Both the position numbers and the translations under genes were made by a program. A stretch of 64,000 nt of DNA from NCBI RefSeq assembly GCF_026167665.1, contig NZ_CP098740.1, positions 1,302,001-1,366,000 on the forward strand, given 5' to 3'. The stretch's first letter is position 1. Each line of letters starts with the position of its first letter. This DNA comes from Streptomyces drozdowiczii. GTDB taxonomy: Bacteria > Actinomycetota > Actinomycetes > Streptomycetales > Streptomycetaceae. The notes below the pieces were generated by a model that did no database searches, was not told the origin of the DNA, and saw only the letters and a program-made list of their open reading frames with translations. Below, one piece after another: positions 38,096-47,497 of this stretch.

Positions 38096-38683
38096 TCAGA
38101 GGCGGACGCCCGGCGGGACGGCCAGATCCGCGTGGGTGTCGTGGAAGGCCTCGGCGTCCTGGATGGTGCGCACCCAGTCGTAGAACAGCTCCTTCGTGGA
38201 GAGTGTCTCGATGCCCCGGCCTGCCAGACGGCGCAGCCCCCGCTCATGGGCCGGGCCCGGGGAGTAGGCGGCGTCGTCCACGACCGCGACGCGCTTGCCG
38301 GCGTGGTGCAGCTGGATCGCCGAGTGGGCCACGCAGATGTCGGTCTCGATGCCGACCAGGATCATGGTCGTGCGGCCGGTGGCCTCGATCGCGGCGGCGA
38401 TGTCGGGGTTGTCCCAGACGGCGAAGGCGTTCTTCGGCAGGGTGACCGCCTTGGCCGGCAGCACCTCGCGGATCTCCGGCACGGTGTGCCCGCCGGCCGC
38501 CGGGTCCTCCTCGGTCACCACGACCGGGATCTCCAGGCGGTCGGCCACCGACGTGATCCAGGCGATGCGCCGCACCATGTCCTGGAACCGCTGCCGGTCC
38601 ACGTCGAGCCGCCGGGGCGGGTAGAAATCGGTCTGCACATCGATGATCACCAGGGCGCAGTCGTCGCGGTCGATCAGCGGCAT
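38096..38683 (-). CDS. isochorismatase-family cysteine hydrolase
   Basis: This is a 195-residue cytoplasmic hydrolase. The family triad is complete: Asp15 (IIDVQTDF), Lys84 (LPKNAF) and Cys117 (ETDICVAHSA). These enzymes cleave amides such as nicotinamide, carbamoyl compounds or ureido acids, so the name isochorismatase says little about substrate. The ATG at 38683 has GGAG upstream; in-frame extensions reach into the regulatory region and are unlikely. It is convergent with the regulator gene and divergent from the serine hydrolase genes, with a copy of the 20-bp operator in between. Confidence 0.88.
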   Translation of the reverse strand: MPLIDRDDCALVIIDVQTDFYPPRRLDVDRQRFQDMVRRIAWITSVADRLEIPVVVTEEDPAAGGHTVPEIREVLPAKAVTLPKNAFAVWDNPDIAAAIEATGRTTMILVGIETDICVAHSAIQLHHAGKRVAVVDDAAYSPGPAHERGLRRLAGRGIETLSTKELFYDWVRTIQDAEAFHDTHADLAVPPGVRL

Positions 38684-38776
38684 CGTCGTCTCGTCTCCTA
38701 GTACGTCGGGTGAACGCCACCCTAGGAACTCCGACCACGACCGGAGTTGTCCCCCGGACCAAGCTCTGACCTGCAC

Positions 38777-38796
38777 CTTCGTATCCCCGCACGAAC
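38777..38796. promoter_or_regulatory. degenerate copy of the 20-bp operator in the divergent promoter region
   Basis: CTTCGTATCCCCGCACGAAC matches the perfect palindrome at 36298 in 14 of 20 positions, with the outer TTCGTA and ACGAAC half-sites kept. It lies between the divergent isochorismatase and serine hydrolase genes, 73 bases before the latter. ACAATCGCTCGTTGT, a partial dyad, follows directly. Confidence 0.45.
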
Positions 38797-38868
38797 AATC
38801 GCTCGTTGTCCGCGCATACGCTTCCGGCCAAGTTCACGAAGCCGCATCGAGTCACCCGGAGGACGTGC

Positions 38869-40194
38869 GTGAAGCCCGACATCGAGCACTGGGCCGGCCG
38901 CCTCGCAGCCCTGGCCGCCGACTCCGAGGTGCCGGGCGCGAGCCTGGCCTTCTGGCACGACAGCGAGCTGTACGAGTGCGCCACCGGCGTCCTCAACACC
39001 ACCACCGGCGCGCCCGCACACACCGACTCGCTGTTCCAGATCGGTTCCATCACCAAGGTGTGGACCGCAACCCAGCTGATGCTCCTGGCCGAGCAGGGAC
39101 ACGTCACGCTGGACACCCCCGTCGTGGAGATCCTGCCGGAATTCCGGGTGGGGAACCCCGAGGCGACGGCCGCGATCACCCTGCGCCACCTGCTCACCCA
39201 CACCTCGGGCATCGACGGCGACCTGTTCCTCGACACCGGCCGCGGCGACGACTGCCTGCGCCGGTACACCGAGGCGTGCGCCGACCTGGAACAGACCTTC
39301 CCCGTCGGGGACTCCCACTCGTACTGCAACTCCGGCTTCGTCGTCGCCGGCCGGATCGTCGAGCAGCTCACCGGAAAGGTGTGGGACCAGGCCCTGCGCG
39401 AGCAGATCTGCGACCCGCTCGGCCTCACCCACACCTGGACACTGCCCGAGGACGTCCTGCGCTTCGGCGCGGCCGTCGGCCACGACGAGCACGGTGCCGT
39501 GGTGCCGCAGTGGGGACTGCCCCGGTCCGTCGGCCCCGCCGGGCTGATCTGTGCCCGGGCCGCCGACGTGGTCGCCTTCGGCCGCGCCCACCTCGCCCCC
39601 GGAGCACTCCTCGCCGACCCCGCCGCCCTGCGGCAGCCTCAGGTCGACCTGCCCAATCCGCACACCGGCGGGCGGCAGTGGGGCATCGGCTGGAGCCTGG
39701 ACGAGTGGGACGGCCACCAGGTGGTCTCCCACACCGGCGACACCATCGGCCAGCACGCCGCGCTGTGGGTCCTGCCGGAACTCGGCACGGTGGTCACCGC
39801 GCTGATCAACGGCGGCCGGAGCGTCGAGTTCCAGCACCGCCTCGCCGGCGAACTCCTCGGCACCCTGCACGCGATCGACGTCCCCGCCCCCTTGGCGCCG
39901 CCCGGCCGGCCCGTCGACATCGACACCGCCCCCTTCACGGGCGTCTACGAGCGCGCCGGCAGCCGGATTCATGTGACCGCGCACGACAGAGGGCTGCGCC
40001 TGCGCACCGAACCCACAGGCATCCTCGTCGGCCTCGCACGCTCCCGCACCCTCGACCTCGTCGCCGTCGACGCGACCACCTTCGTCGGCCGCGACGAGGG
40101 CGACTCCGTCTGGGACGCGGTGGTGTTCGAGCAGCGCCCCGACGGCCCCTCGTACCTCCACTACAGCGGCCGAGCCACCCCCAAGACCAGCTGA
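38869..40194 (+). CDS. class C beta-lactamase-fold serine hydrolase
   Basis: This is a 441-residue serine hydrolase of the AmpC / D-aminopeptidase / esterase family. The catalytic motifs are Ser60-x-x-Lys63 (SITK), Tyr152-x-Asn154 (YCN) and His288-Thr-Gly (HTG). A C-terminal beta-barrel-like domain (about 350-440) recalls D-aminopeptidases. There is no signal peptide or membrane segment, so it appears cytoplasmic, unlike a resistance beta-lactamase or a penicillin-binding protein. The GTG start at 38869 has GGAGG six bases upstream. It begins a run of three such hydrolases in front of the peptide importer. Release of D-residues from imported peptides is a plausible role, inferred from the neighbours. 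Confidence 0.88.
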   Translation: MKPDIEHWAGRLAALAADSEVPGASLAFWHDSELYECATGVLNTTTGAPAHTDSLFQIGSITKVWTATQLMLLAEQGHVTLDTPVVEILPEFRVGNPEATAAITLRHLLTHTSGIDGDLFLDTGRGDDCLRRYTEACADLEQTFPVGDSHSYCNSGFVVAGRIVEQLTGKVWDQALREQICDPLGLTHTWTLPEDVLRFGAAVGHDEHGAVVPQWGLPRSVGPAGLICARAADVVAFGRAHLAPGALLADPAALRQPQVDLPNPHTGGRQWGIGWSLDEWDGHQVVSHTGDTIGQHAALWVLPELGTVVTALINGGRSVEFQHRLAGELLGTLHAIDVPAPLAPPGRPVDIDTAPFTGVYERAGSRIHVTAHDRGLRLRTEPTGILVGLARSRTLDLVAVDATTFVGRDEGDSVWDAVVFEQRPDGPSYLHYSGRATPKTS

Positions 40195-40216
40195 CCTCCG
40201 CACGAGGGGACCATCC

Positions 40217-41146
40217 ATGGCACCACTTACCAGCGTCGACGGGGCGACCGCCGCTCTCCGGTCGGTCTTCGGCGAAGCCGGCGTCGAGGGCTTCGTCCAC
40301 GCCCGCGACATCGACGGCGACCGCGAAGCGGGTTTCCGCGCCGACGCCCCGGTCATCGTCGCCTCCATCCGCAAGATCGCCGTCGCGCTCGCCTATGCCC
40401 GCCAGGCGGCAGCCGGTGCACTTGACCGGGACGCCCGGCACACCATCACCGCGGCCAACCGCGAAGGCGGTGGCATCGGCACCGACAGCTGCCTGCACGA
40501 CGTCACCCTGAGCACTCGCGACCTCGCCTTCTTCATGCTGTCCATGAGCGACAACGCGGCCACCGACAAGCTCATGGAGATCCTGGGAACGGACCAGGTG
40601 CGGGCCGTCGCCGCCGAACTGGGCTGCCCGGACCTTCCGGTCGGGCGCTACCGCGAGCTGTGGGACCCGGTCTGGGCCGAACTCGGCCTCGACCCCGACG
40701 GCGACCTCGACGCCCAGCTCGACCGGGTGAGCGAGGACCGGATCAGGGGCCTGGCGATGCTCGACCCCACCCGTTCCGCCTCCAGCACTCCCCGCCAGAT
40801 CACCTCCCTGCTCACCGCGATCTGGAGGGACCGGGCCGGACCCCCGGAAGCGTGCGCCGAGGTCCGCGAACTCATGAGCCACCAGCTCTCGGTCCACCGG
40901 CTCGCCGCGGGCTTCCGCCACGACGTCCGCGTCGCGGCCAAGAACGGCTCCCTGTGGGGCGTCCTCAACGAAGCCGCCGTCGTCGAATACCCCGACGGCG
41001 GCCGCTACGCCGTCGCGGTCTTCCTGCGCACCCCCTCCCTCGGCGGCCGCAGCCCGGCCGCCGACGCGGCGATCGGCCTAGCGGCACGGACCGCCGTCGA
41101 ACGCCTGCGCCGCCCCCCGGCCCTGCCGACCAAGGAGACGAGATGA
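40217..41146 (+). CDS. class A beta-lactamase-fold serine hydrolase 1
   Basis: This is a 309-residue protein with the class A beta-lactamase layout: Ser50-x-x-Lys53 (SIRK), Ser111-Asp-Asn113 (SDN) and Lys242-Asn-Gly (KNG in place of KTG). No Glu-x-x-Leu-Asn omega-loop motif is evident where the deacylating Glu should be, and there is no signal peptide. It is therefore unlikely to be an antibiotic-resistance enzyme; a cytoplasmic D-peptidase or esterase is more likely. The ATG is 22 bases behind the previous gene. It overlaps the next paralogue by four bases (ATGA), so the two are made together. Activity is unproven. Confidence 0.86.
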   Translation: MAPLTSVDGATAALRSVFGEAGVEGFVHARDIDGDREAGFRADAPVIVASIRKIAVALAYARQAAAGALDRDARHTITAANREGGGIGTDSCLHDVTLSTRDLAFFMLSMSDNAATDKLMEILGTDQVRAVAAELGCPDLPVGRYRELWDPVWAELGLDPDGDLDAQLDRVSEDRIRGLAMLDPTRSASSTPRQITSLLTAIWRDRAGPPEACAEVRELMSHQLSVHRLAAGFRHDVRVAAKNGSLWGVLNEAAVVEYPDGGRYAVAVFLRTPSLGGRSPAADAAIGLAARTAVERLRRPPALPTKETR

Positions 41147-42060
41147 CCACAGCCCCAGCCCAGCCGGGAGGAGCCGAGCAGATCCACACCGCGCTTTCCT
41201 CCACCTTCACGCAGGCGAAGGTGGAGGGAACCGTGCACGTCCGGGACCTCGACACCGGAGCGGAGTTCGCTCACGCCGCCGACACCCCGGTCGTACTCGC
41301 CTCCGTCTTCAAGATCCCCATCGCCCTCGAGTACGCCCGCCAGGCTGCCTCGGGGGAACTCGACCCCGCACGGCGCCACTCCGTCACATCCGCCTACCGG
41401 GCCGGCGGCAGCGGCACCGACGGCTGCGCCCACGACGTCGAGATGAGCGCCCGCGACCTGGCCTTCATGATGATGACGATCAGCGACAACGCGGCGACCG
41501 ACCTGCTCCTGGACATCGTCGGACCCGACCGGGTCCGCGCCACCCTCGACGGTCTGGGCCTCCCCGGCTTCGGGTTCTCCTCCTGCTCCGCCCTCGACGA
41601 CGACATCCGCCAGGAACTCGGTCTCGCGCCGGACCGCTCCCTCGACGACCAACTGGCCGGCATCCCCGACCAACGGCTTCTCACCCTCCGTGCCTGCACC
41701 CCCGGCACCAGCCCGTCCAGCACGCCCCGCGAGGTGACCGCGCTCCTCGCCGCCATCTGGCACGACGAAGCCGGACCGGCGCGTGCCTGCGCCGAAGTAC
41801 GGGAGATCATGCGCGCGCAGGTGTGGCAGCACCGGCTCGTCTCCGGCTTCCCCGAGCCGGGCGTCCGGCTCGCCGGGAAGACCGGCACCGACTTCTCCGT
41901 ACGCAACGAAGCAGGCGTCATCGAGTACCCCGACGGCAAGCGGTACGCCGTAGGCGTCTTCCTGCGCACCTCGACGGCCGTCACGCGCCAGCCCCTCGCA
42001 GACCGCGCGATCGGCCGCGCCGCCCGGCTGGCCGTCGACCACCTGCGCGCCGGGACCTGA
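41143..42060 (+). CDS. class A beta-lactamase-fold serine hydrolase 2
   Basis: This is a 305-residue paralogue of the previous gene, similar from end to end, with Ser54-x-x-Lys57 (SVFK), Ser114-Asp-Asn116 (SDN) and a canonical Lys246-Thr-Gly (KTG). Like its partner it lacks a signal peptide and the omega-loop Glu-x-x-Leu-Asn. The different third motifs (KNG against KTG) suggest that the two copies have different substrates. The start ATG overlaps the preceding stop. A hairpin follows the gene before the transporter operon begins. Confidence 0.86.
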   Translation: MTTAPAQPGGAEQIHTALSSTFTQAKVEGTVHVRDLDTGAEFAHAADTPVVLASVFKIPIALEYARQAASGELDPARRHSVTSAYRAGGSGTDGCAHDVEMSARDLAFMMMTISDNAATDLLLDIVGPDRVRATLDGLGLPGFGFSSCSALDDDIRQELGLAPDRSLDDQLAGIPDQRLLTLRACTPGTSPSSTPREVTALLAAIWHDEAGPARACAEVREIMRAQVWQHRLVSGFPEPGVRLAGKTGTDFSVRNEAGVIEYPDGKRYAVGVFLRTSTAVTRQPLADRAIGRAARLAVDHLRAGT

Positions 42061-42103
42061 ACGGGACGCCCTGTGCACGCCGCCTGTCCCGACGAAACGC
42101 CCT

Positions 42104-42135
42104 GGCCCCGGACCGCCGACCCGCAGTCCGGGGCC
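42104..42135. terminator. hairpin after the serine hydrolase genes
   Basis: A 10-bp stem (42104-42113 and 42126-42135) with a 12-base loop lies 43 bases past the stop. The rest of the 209-base gap to the transporter gene holds a poor copy of the cluster operator (42162-42181, 13 of 20 matches) and no gene. Confidence 0.65.
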
Positions 42136-42269
42136 CGCGTGTCTCCATGGCCGTCACACGGCTTGGGACCTGGCACCGAACCGGCGAGGCAGCTTTCGTC
42201 GCCCCGTCTGAATCATTTCCAGCCATGAGCCGCGACTGTGGGGCAACTCTCCCGCCCGAGGAGCCCCCG

Positions 42270-43874
42270 ATGGAGCCCCCTATGAAACCCCCGATGAAGA
42301 GAGCAAAGGCGATATCAGCCTGTCTCGCGGTGTCACTGCTGGCGGCCGGCTGTGGCAACGTCGCCCAGGCCGGATCGTCCGGCGGTGACGCCTTCAGCTA
42401 CGCGATCAAGAGCGACCCCGGACTGCTCGACCCCGCCCAGGTGCAGAACACCACCACGTACACCGCGCTGTCGCTCGCCTACGACACCCTGGTGAACACC
42501 GGACCCGACGGCCGGATCGTCTCCGCACTCGCCGAGAAGTGGCACGTCACACCCGCTTCCGTCACCTTCACCCTGCGTCGTGGTGTGACCTGTTCCGACG
42601 GCAGCCCCGTGACGGCGAGCACGGTCGCCGCCAACGTCAGGCACATCACCGACCCGGCCACCAAGTCGCCCGCGTACGGCGTCGTGGTCCCCGAAGGGCT
42701 GACCGCGAGGGCGGACGACGCGACCGGCACCGTGACGCTCTCCACACCGGAGCCTTTCGCCTTCATCCTGCAGAGCACCCGCTACCTGTTCATCGTCTGC
42801 GGAGCGGGGTTGAAGGACCGCGCGCTGCTGGCGAGCGGCACATCGGGATCCGGCCCGTTCAAGCTCACCTCCGCCGAGCCCGGCCGGAGCTACACCTTCG
42901 CCAGACGCGACGACTACGCCTGGGGGCCGAACGGCGCAACCACCGCCGACCCCGCCATGCCCGGCTCCGTCGTGCTCAGAGTCGTCGGCAGCGAGGCGAC
43001 CACGGCCAACCTTCTGCTCTCCCACCAGCTCAACGGCGCACAGCTCGCCGGCCCCGACCGCGCCCGCGTCACCCACATCCCCGGCGTGACCACCACCGTG
43101 CAGGCCAACGGCACACAGGAGTTCTTCCTCCACCAGGGCAAGGGCCATCCCGGCAGCGACCCGGCCGTCCGCAAGGCCCTGCTCCGAGCCGTCGACTTCG
43201 ACTCCCTCGGAGCGATCGCCACGGGCGGTACCGGCCGCGCACCCACCGGCCTGGTCATGAACCCCAAGCCGTGTCCCGGCGACACCGTCACAGGCCGCCT
43301 GCCCGTCTTCGACCCCCAGGCGGCCGAAGCGGCGCTGCACGCCGCGGGCTGGCGACGCGGCCCCGACGGCGTGCGCGTGAAGGAAGGCAAGAAGCTCACC
43401 CTCCGCATGATCTACGGCACGTCGTCGGGCGAGACCATGGCCGCCGCGGCCGAGTACCTGGCCGAGTCGTGGAAGAACGTCGGCGTCGACGTCCGTCTGC
43501 GGGCGGTGTCCGACGCGGCGTACGCCGAGGTCGAAGCGGTCACCCAGGACTGGGACGTGGACTGGGCGCCGCTCGGCGTCACACTGCCCACCCAGCTCCT
43601 CGGCGCTCTCTCCGGGCCCTTCACCCCCGACGGCGGCAACTTCGCCCACCTTGCCAACAAGAAGTACGAGCAGCTCACCGCCGAGGCCGTCAAGCTCCCC
43701 GGCGCCGCCGGCTGCGCCCTGTGGGCGCGATCCGAGCACGCCCTCATCGACAGCGGCGACATCGTCCCCGTCGTCGACAAGACCGTCACGGTGGCCGCCC
43801 ACAAAGCCACCTTCCGCATCACGGCCGGACTCTTCGACCCGACGTCGATCCGGATGACGGGAGGACAGGAGTGA
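42270..43874 (+). CDS. peptide ABC transporter substrate-binding lipoprotein
   Basis: This is a family-5 (DppA/OppA-type) extracellular binding protein, 534 residues, that captures di- or oligopeptides. The N-terminus is unusual, with Pro-rich repeats (MEPPMKPPMKRAK) before the signal core, then the lipobox LAAGC. The mature part has YDTLVNTGPDGRIVSALAEKWHV and ITDPATKSPAYGVV typical of SBP_bac_5. The ATG at 42270 is chosen because GAGGAG lies six bases upstream; two further ATGs follow in frame. Its stop overlaps the next gene (GTGA), starting a tightly packed four-gene importer operon. Confidence 0.92.
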   Translation: MEPPMKPPMKRAKAISACLAVSLLAAGCGNVAQAGSSGGDAFSYAIKSDPGLLDPAQVQNTTTYTALSLAYDTLVNTGPDGRIVSALAEKWHVTPASVTFTLRRGVTCSDGSPVTASTVAANVRHITDPATKSPAYGVVVPEGLTARADDATGTVTLSTPEPFAFILQSTRYLFIVCGAGLKDRALLASGTSGSGPFKLTSAEPGRSYTFARRDDYAWGPNGATTADPAMPGSVVLRVVGSEATTANLLLSHQLNGAQLAGPDRARVTHIPGVTTTVQANGTQEFFLHQGKGHPGSDPAVRKALLRAVDFDSLGAIATGGTGRAPTGLVMNPKPCPGDTVTGRLPVFDPQAAEAALHAAGWRRGPDGVRVKEGKKLTLRMIYGTSSGETMAAAAEYLAESWKNVGVDVRLRAVSDAAYAEVEAVTQDWDVDWAPLGVTLPTQLLGALSGPFTPDGGNFAHLANKKYEQLTAEAVKLPGAAGCALWARSEHALIDSGDIVPVVDKTVTVAAHKATFRITAGLFDPTSIRMTGGQE

Positions 43875-44902
43875 CCGCCCCCTCCGACGTGCTCACCGCG
43901 CACGAAGCACCCAGCGCCGCAGCCGTGCCGCGCCGCCCCCGTCGGCTGACCGCGCGCTTCTTCGCCCGGCAGGTGCTGCGCCTGGCCGGCTCTCTCTCCG
44001 TGCTTGTCGTGGCCTCGTTCGCGATGATCCATCTGATCCCCGGCGACCCGCTGCGCCAGATGCTCGGCCCGACCGCACCGAAGGAACTCGTCGACCAGCG
44101 CCGCAGCGCACTCGGCCTCGACCAGCCGATTCCCACTCAGTTCACGCACTATGTGCGGGACCTCGTCTCGGGCGACCTCGGCACCTCCTTCTTCACCTCG
44201 CAGAAGGTGACCGACATCATCGGCCAGGGCCTGCCCAACACCCTGGCACTCGCGGTCCTGGCCACCCTCACCGCGCTCGCCGTGGCCGTACCGCTGGGCC
44301 TGTGGGCCGCCGTCCGCACCCACAACGGACGCCGGCGCGGCACCGAGACCGCGTTCACCACCCTCACCGGCACAGCCGTCGCGATCCCCGAATACCTCTA
44401 CGGACTGGCGCTGCTGCTCACCCTCTCCCTGGGCCTCGGCCTCCTCCCGCCCGCCGGCCTCACGGGGCCCGCCTCCTTCGTCCTGCCGGTCACGGCACTC
44501 GCCATCGCCCCGGCCGCGATGATCGCCCGCCTGGCGCGTGTGGAGACCCTGCGCGAACTCGACACCGACTACATGCGTTTGGCCCAGGCCAAGCGGCTGC
44601 CCGCCTGGCGGCTGTATGCGGTGCACCTGCTCCCCAACACCCTTACCGCGACCCTGACCATGGGCGGCCTGCTGCTCAGCGGTCTGATCACCGGCAGTGT
44701 CCTGGTGGAGAACGTCTTCGCGTGGCCGGGCCTGGGACTGCGCACCGTCGAGGCGATCACGCAGAAGGACTACCCCGTGGCGCAGGCCATGATCCTCGTC
44801 TACGGAGCGCTGGTCCTCGTCGTCAACTTCCTCGTGGACATCCTGCTCGGGATCCTCGACCCCAAGTCGTCCCTGTCCGCCTCCAACCGCAGGGAGGGCT
44901 GA
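43871..44902 (+). CDS. peptide ABC transporter permease (DppB type)
   Basis: This is the first membrane subunit of the peptide importer, 343 residues with six membrane helices. The N-terminal helix is followed by the family motif MIHLIPGDPLRQMLG and ALGLDQPIPTQFTHYV; the EAA-like loop reads YMRLAQAKRLPAWRLYAVHLLPN. The GTG start overlaps the previous stop by four bases and its own stop overlaps the next start by one base (TGATG). Confidence 0.93.
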   Translation: MTAPSDVLTAHEAPSAAAVPRRPRRLTARFFARQVLRLAGSLSVLVVASFAMIHLIPGDPLRQMLGPTAPKELVDQRRSALGLDQPIPTQFTHYVRDLVSGDLGTSFFTSQKVTDIIGQGLPNTLALAVLATLTALAVAVPLGLWAAVRTHNGRRRGTETAFTTLTGTAVAIPEYLYGLALLLTLSLGLGLLPPAGLTGPASFVLPVTALAIAPAAMIARLARVETLRELDTDYMRLAQAKRLPAWRLYAVHLLPNTLTATLTMGGLLLSGLITGSVLVENVFAWPGLGLRTVEAITQKDYPVAQAMILVYGALVLVVNFLVDILLGILDPKSSLSASNRREG

Positions 44903-46719
44903 TGCGCCGCCTTCTGAAGAACCCCGCCGGCCTGCTGGGCACCGTGATCATTGCCCTCATGGTCCTTCTCGCGATCGTCGCCCCACTGATCTGGGAGGAA
45001 GCCGCCACCCGGATGAACCCGGAGGCGATCAGCCAGGGAGCCTCCGCCTCGCATCCGCTCGGCACCGACGCACTCGGCAGGGACCTGCTGGCGCGGACCC
45101 TGGTCGCCACCCGGCTGACCCTGGGCCTGGCCTTCCTGGCCACGCTGATCGGAACCGTCTCCGGCATCCTCCTGGGTACCCTGCCGCAGATCCTGCCGCG
45201 GCGCGCGGGCCGGGCGGTCATCGCCGCAGTCGACCTGCTGGTCGCCTTTCCCGCCCTTCTGCTCGCCATGTTCACCGCCGTCGTCGCCGGGCTCGGAGCG
45301 CAGGGCGCCGTCCTCGGGATCGGCGTCGCCCTCGCACCGGCCTTCGCCCGCCTCACCCACACCATGACGGCGACCGTCGCAGGTTCCGACTACATCGCCG
45401 CGGCCCGCATGCTGCGCGTGCCCCGCCACCGCATCCTCACCCGGCACGTCCTGCCCAACATCGCCGAGCCGCTCATCCTCAACACGGCCCAGGCCATGGG
45501 CAGTGCCCTGCTCGGCCTGTCCGCGATGTCCTTCCTCGGCATGGGCGTTCAGGCGCCCGCGTACGACTGGGGCCGACTGCTCAACGAAGCCTTCGGCCAT
45601 GTCTATGTCACCCCGTCCGTCGTCGTCGCCCCCGCCCTCGCCGTCAGCCTCGCCGGCCTCGGCTTCATGCTCCTCGGTGACACCTTCGCCAAGGCCGCCG
45701 CCCACAGCCGCGAAGCGGCCGGCGAGCCGGTCGCCCCCGTCGTGGCCCCCGCCAGGGACGAACCCGTACCGGATGCCGTCCTGGAGGTGCGGGACCTCGC
45801 CGTCGCCTTCCCCGGCGGCGTCACCCCCGTACGCCAGGTGTCGCTGACCGTCCATGAGGGCGAGATCGTCGGCCTGGTCGGCGAGTCGGGCAGCGGCAAG
45901 AGCATGACCGCAGCCGCCATCGGGCAGATCGTGCCCTACCCCGGTCTCACCGGCAGCGCCCGTATGCGGCTCGGCGGGGTGGACCTGGACGGCCTCACGG
46001 ACGCGGAGCGCCGCAAGCTGCTCGGCTCGTCACTGGCCATGGTCTTCCAGGACCCCACATCCTCGCTCAACCCGGCCCTGCGGGTCGGCGGCCAGCTCGC
46101 GGAAGTGGCCACCCTGCACGGCGGAGCCACGCGCACCGAGGCACGGGCCCGCGCCGTCGAACGCCTCGACCGGGTCCGCATCAAGCACCCCGACGACGTT
46201 GCCAAGCGGTACCCGCACGAGCTGTCCGGCGGCATGCGCCAGCGCGCCGTCATCGCTATGGGCCTGATGAACACGCCCCGCCTGATCATCGCGGACGAGC
46301 CCACCACCGCCCTCGACGTCACCGTCCAGCGCGAGGTCCTGCGGGTCCTGCGCGAGGCGGTCGACGCGACGCAGGCCGGAGCCCTGTTCATCTCCCACGA
46401 CATCGCCGTCGTCAGCGAACTGTGCGACCGGATCGCCGTCATGTATGCGGGCCGCATCGTCGAGGAACTCCCCGCCGACGCCCTCCACCTCGCCCGCCAC
46501 CCCTACACCCGGGCCCTGGTCGGCTCCCTGCCCGACATGGACACCGACCGATCGGGCCCCCTCGCCACCATCCCCGGCCGCCAGCCCGCGCCCGCCGATG
46601 TCGCGGACGGCTGTGCCTTCGCCGACCGATGCACCTTCACCACCGCCCGCTGCGCTGTCCGCCCCGAGCTGCTCACCCGCACGGACACCCACTCCGTGGC
46701 CTGCTGGGAGGTCCGGTGA
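44902..46719 (+). CDS. fused peptide ABC permease-ATPase (DppC-DppD type)
   Basis: Two subunits are joined in one 605-residue chain. Residues 1-280 are the DppC-type permease with [17 protein letters not shown] and an EAA loop ([23 protein letters not shown]). After a Pro/Ala linker (about 275-295) comes a full ATPase domain with Walker A GESGSGKS, signature LSGGMRQR and Walker [13 protein letters not shown]. It ends with the oligopeptide-type C-terminal cysteine cluster ([14 protein letters not shown]) that in homologues can hold an iron-sulfur cluster. Such fusions occur in actinobacteria and fix the subunit ratio. Its stop overlaps the second ATPase gene. Confidence 0.93.
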   Translation: MRRLLKNPAGLLGTVIIALMVLLAIVAPLIWEEAATRMNPEAISQGASASHPLGTDALGRDLLARTLVATRLTLGLAFLATLIGTVSGILLGTLPQILPRRAGRAVIAAVDLLVAFPALLLAMFTAVVAGLGAQGAVLGIGVALAPAFARLTHTMTATVAGSDYIAAARMLRVPRHRILTRHVLPNIAEPLILNTAQAMGSALLGLSAMSFLGMGVQAPAYDWGRLLNEAFGHVYVTPSVVVAPALAVSLAGLGFMLLGDTFAKAAAHSREAAGEPVAPVVAPARDEPVPDAVLEVRDLAVAFPGGVTPVRQVSLTVHEGEIVGLVGESGSGKSMTAAAIGQIVPYPGLTGSARMRLGGVDLDGLTDAERRKLLGSSLAMVFQDPTSSLNPALRVGGQLAEVATLHGGATRTEARARAVERLDRVRIKHPDDVAKRYPHELSGGMRQRAVIAMGLMNTPRLIIADEPTTALDVTVQREVLRVLREAVDATQAGALFISHDIAVVSELCDRIAVMYAGRIVEELPADALHLARHPYTRALVGSLPDMDTDRSGPLATIPGRQPAPADVADGCAFADRCTFTTARCAVRPELLTRTDTHSVACWEVR

Positions 46720-47408
46720 ACATCGACAGCCTCACCGTCCGATACGGCTCCTTCACCGCGGTCGACCGCGTCAGCCTGGAGGTACCGAAGGGATCCGTCA
46801 CCGGCCTCGTCGGGGAGTCGGGCTCCGGGAAGTCCACCGTGGCCCGTGCCGTGGCCGGCCTGACCCCGTACCAGGGCACGGTCACCGGCGTGGCGCCCGG
46901 CCGCATCCAGATGGTCTTCCAGGACCCGTACTCCTCGCTGAACCCGCGCATGAGCATCGGCGACGCCATCGCCGAAGGCACCCGCGTCCCCCGCGCCCAA
47001 CGGCAGGAGGAGGTCGGCCGCCTCCTCGACCTGGTCTCCCTCCCGGCCGCGTACTCGGGCAAGTACCCCCGCGAACTCTCCGGCGGCCAGCGTCAGCGCG
47101 TCGCCATCGCCCGCGCCCTCGCCGCCCGGCCGGAGCTCCTCATCGCCGACGAGATCACCTCCGCGCTCGACGTCTCCGTCCAGGGCGCAGTCCTCAACCT
47201 GCTGCGCGAACTGCGCGGCGAACTCGGCCTGACCATGCTCTTCATCTCCCACAACCTCGCCGTCGTGCGCTACGTCTGCGACACCGTCGCCGTCATGCAC
47301 CATGGCCGGCTCGTCGAGTCCGGCCCTGTCGAGAACGTGATCGGCGCACCTCAGGACGCCTACACCCGCGCCCTCCTCGACGCGGTCCCCCGCCTGGCCC
47401 GCGCCTGA
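46716..47408 (+). CDS. peptide ABC transporter ATPase (DppF type)
   Basis: This is the second nucleotide-binding subunit, 230 residues, shorter than the usual 260-330 because the C-terminal oligopeptide extension is missing. It has Walker [11 protein letters not shown]-loop [14 protein letters not shown], signature LSGGQRQR and Walker [13 protein letters not shown]; the usual Asp-Glu-Pro is Asp-Glu-Ile here. It pairs with the ATPase half of the fusion protein. The GTG start overlaps the preceding stop by four bases. A hairpin follows. Confidence 0.92.
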   Translation: MNIDSLTVRYGSFTAVDRVSLEVPKGSVTGLVGESGSGKSTVARAVAGLTPYQGTVTGVAPGRIQMVFQDPYSSLNPRMSIGDAIAEGTRVPRAQRQEEVGRLLDLVSLPAAYSGKYPRELSGGQRQRVAIARALAARPELLIADEITSALDVSVQGAVLNLLRELRGELGLTMLFISHNLAVVRYVCDTVAVMHHGRLVESGPVENVIGAPQDAYTRALLDAVPRLARA

Positions 47409-47429
47409 TCCACCTGTTCCTCCTCCCAC

Positions 47430-47472
47430 GCGTCCGGCGGCCCACACCCCTTTTCCAAGGGCCGCCGGACGC
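47430..47472. terminator. hairpin closing the peptide importer operon
   Basis: A perfect 14-bp stem (47430-47443 and 47459-47472) with a 15-base loop lies between the DppF-type gene and the dipeptidase gene. It may end or dampen transcription into the dipeptidase gene. Confidence 0.75.
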
Positions 47473-47497
47473 ATCCTCCCTGCCCGAAAGGACTCTC

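Noticed and set aside
42162..42181. Fourth copy of the 20-bp cluster operator before the peptide importer
   Set aside because: Only 13 of 20 matches and weak dyad symmetry; too weak to annotate as its own site.
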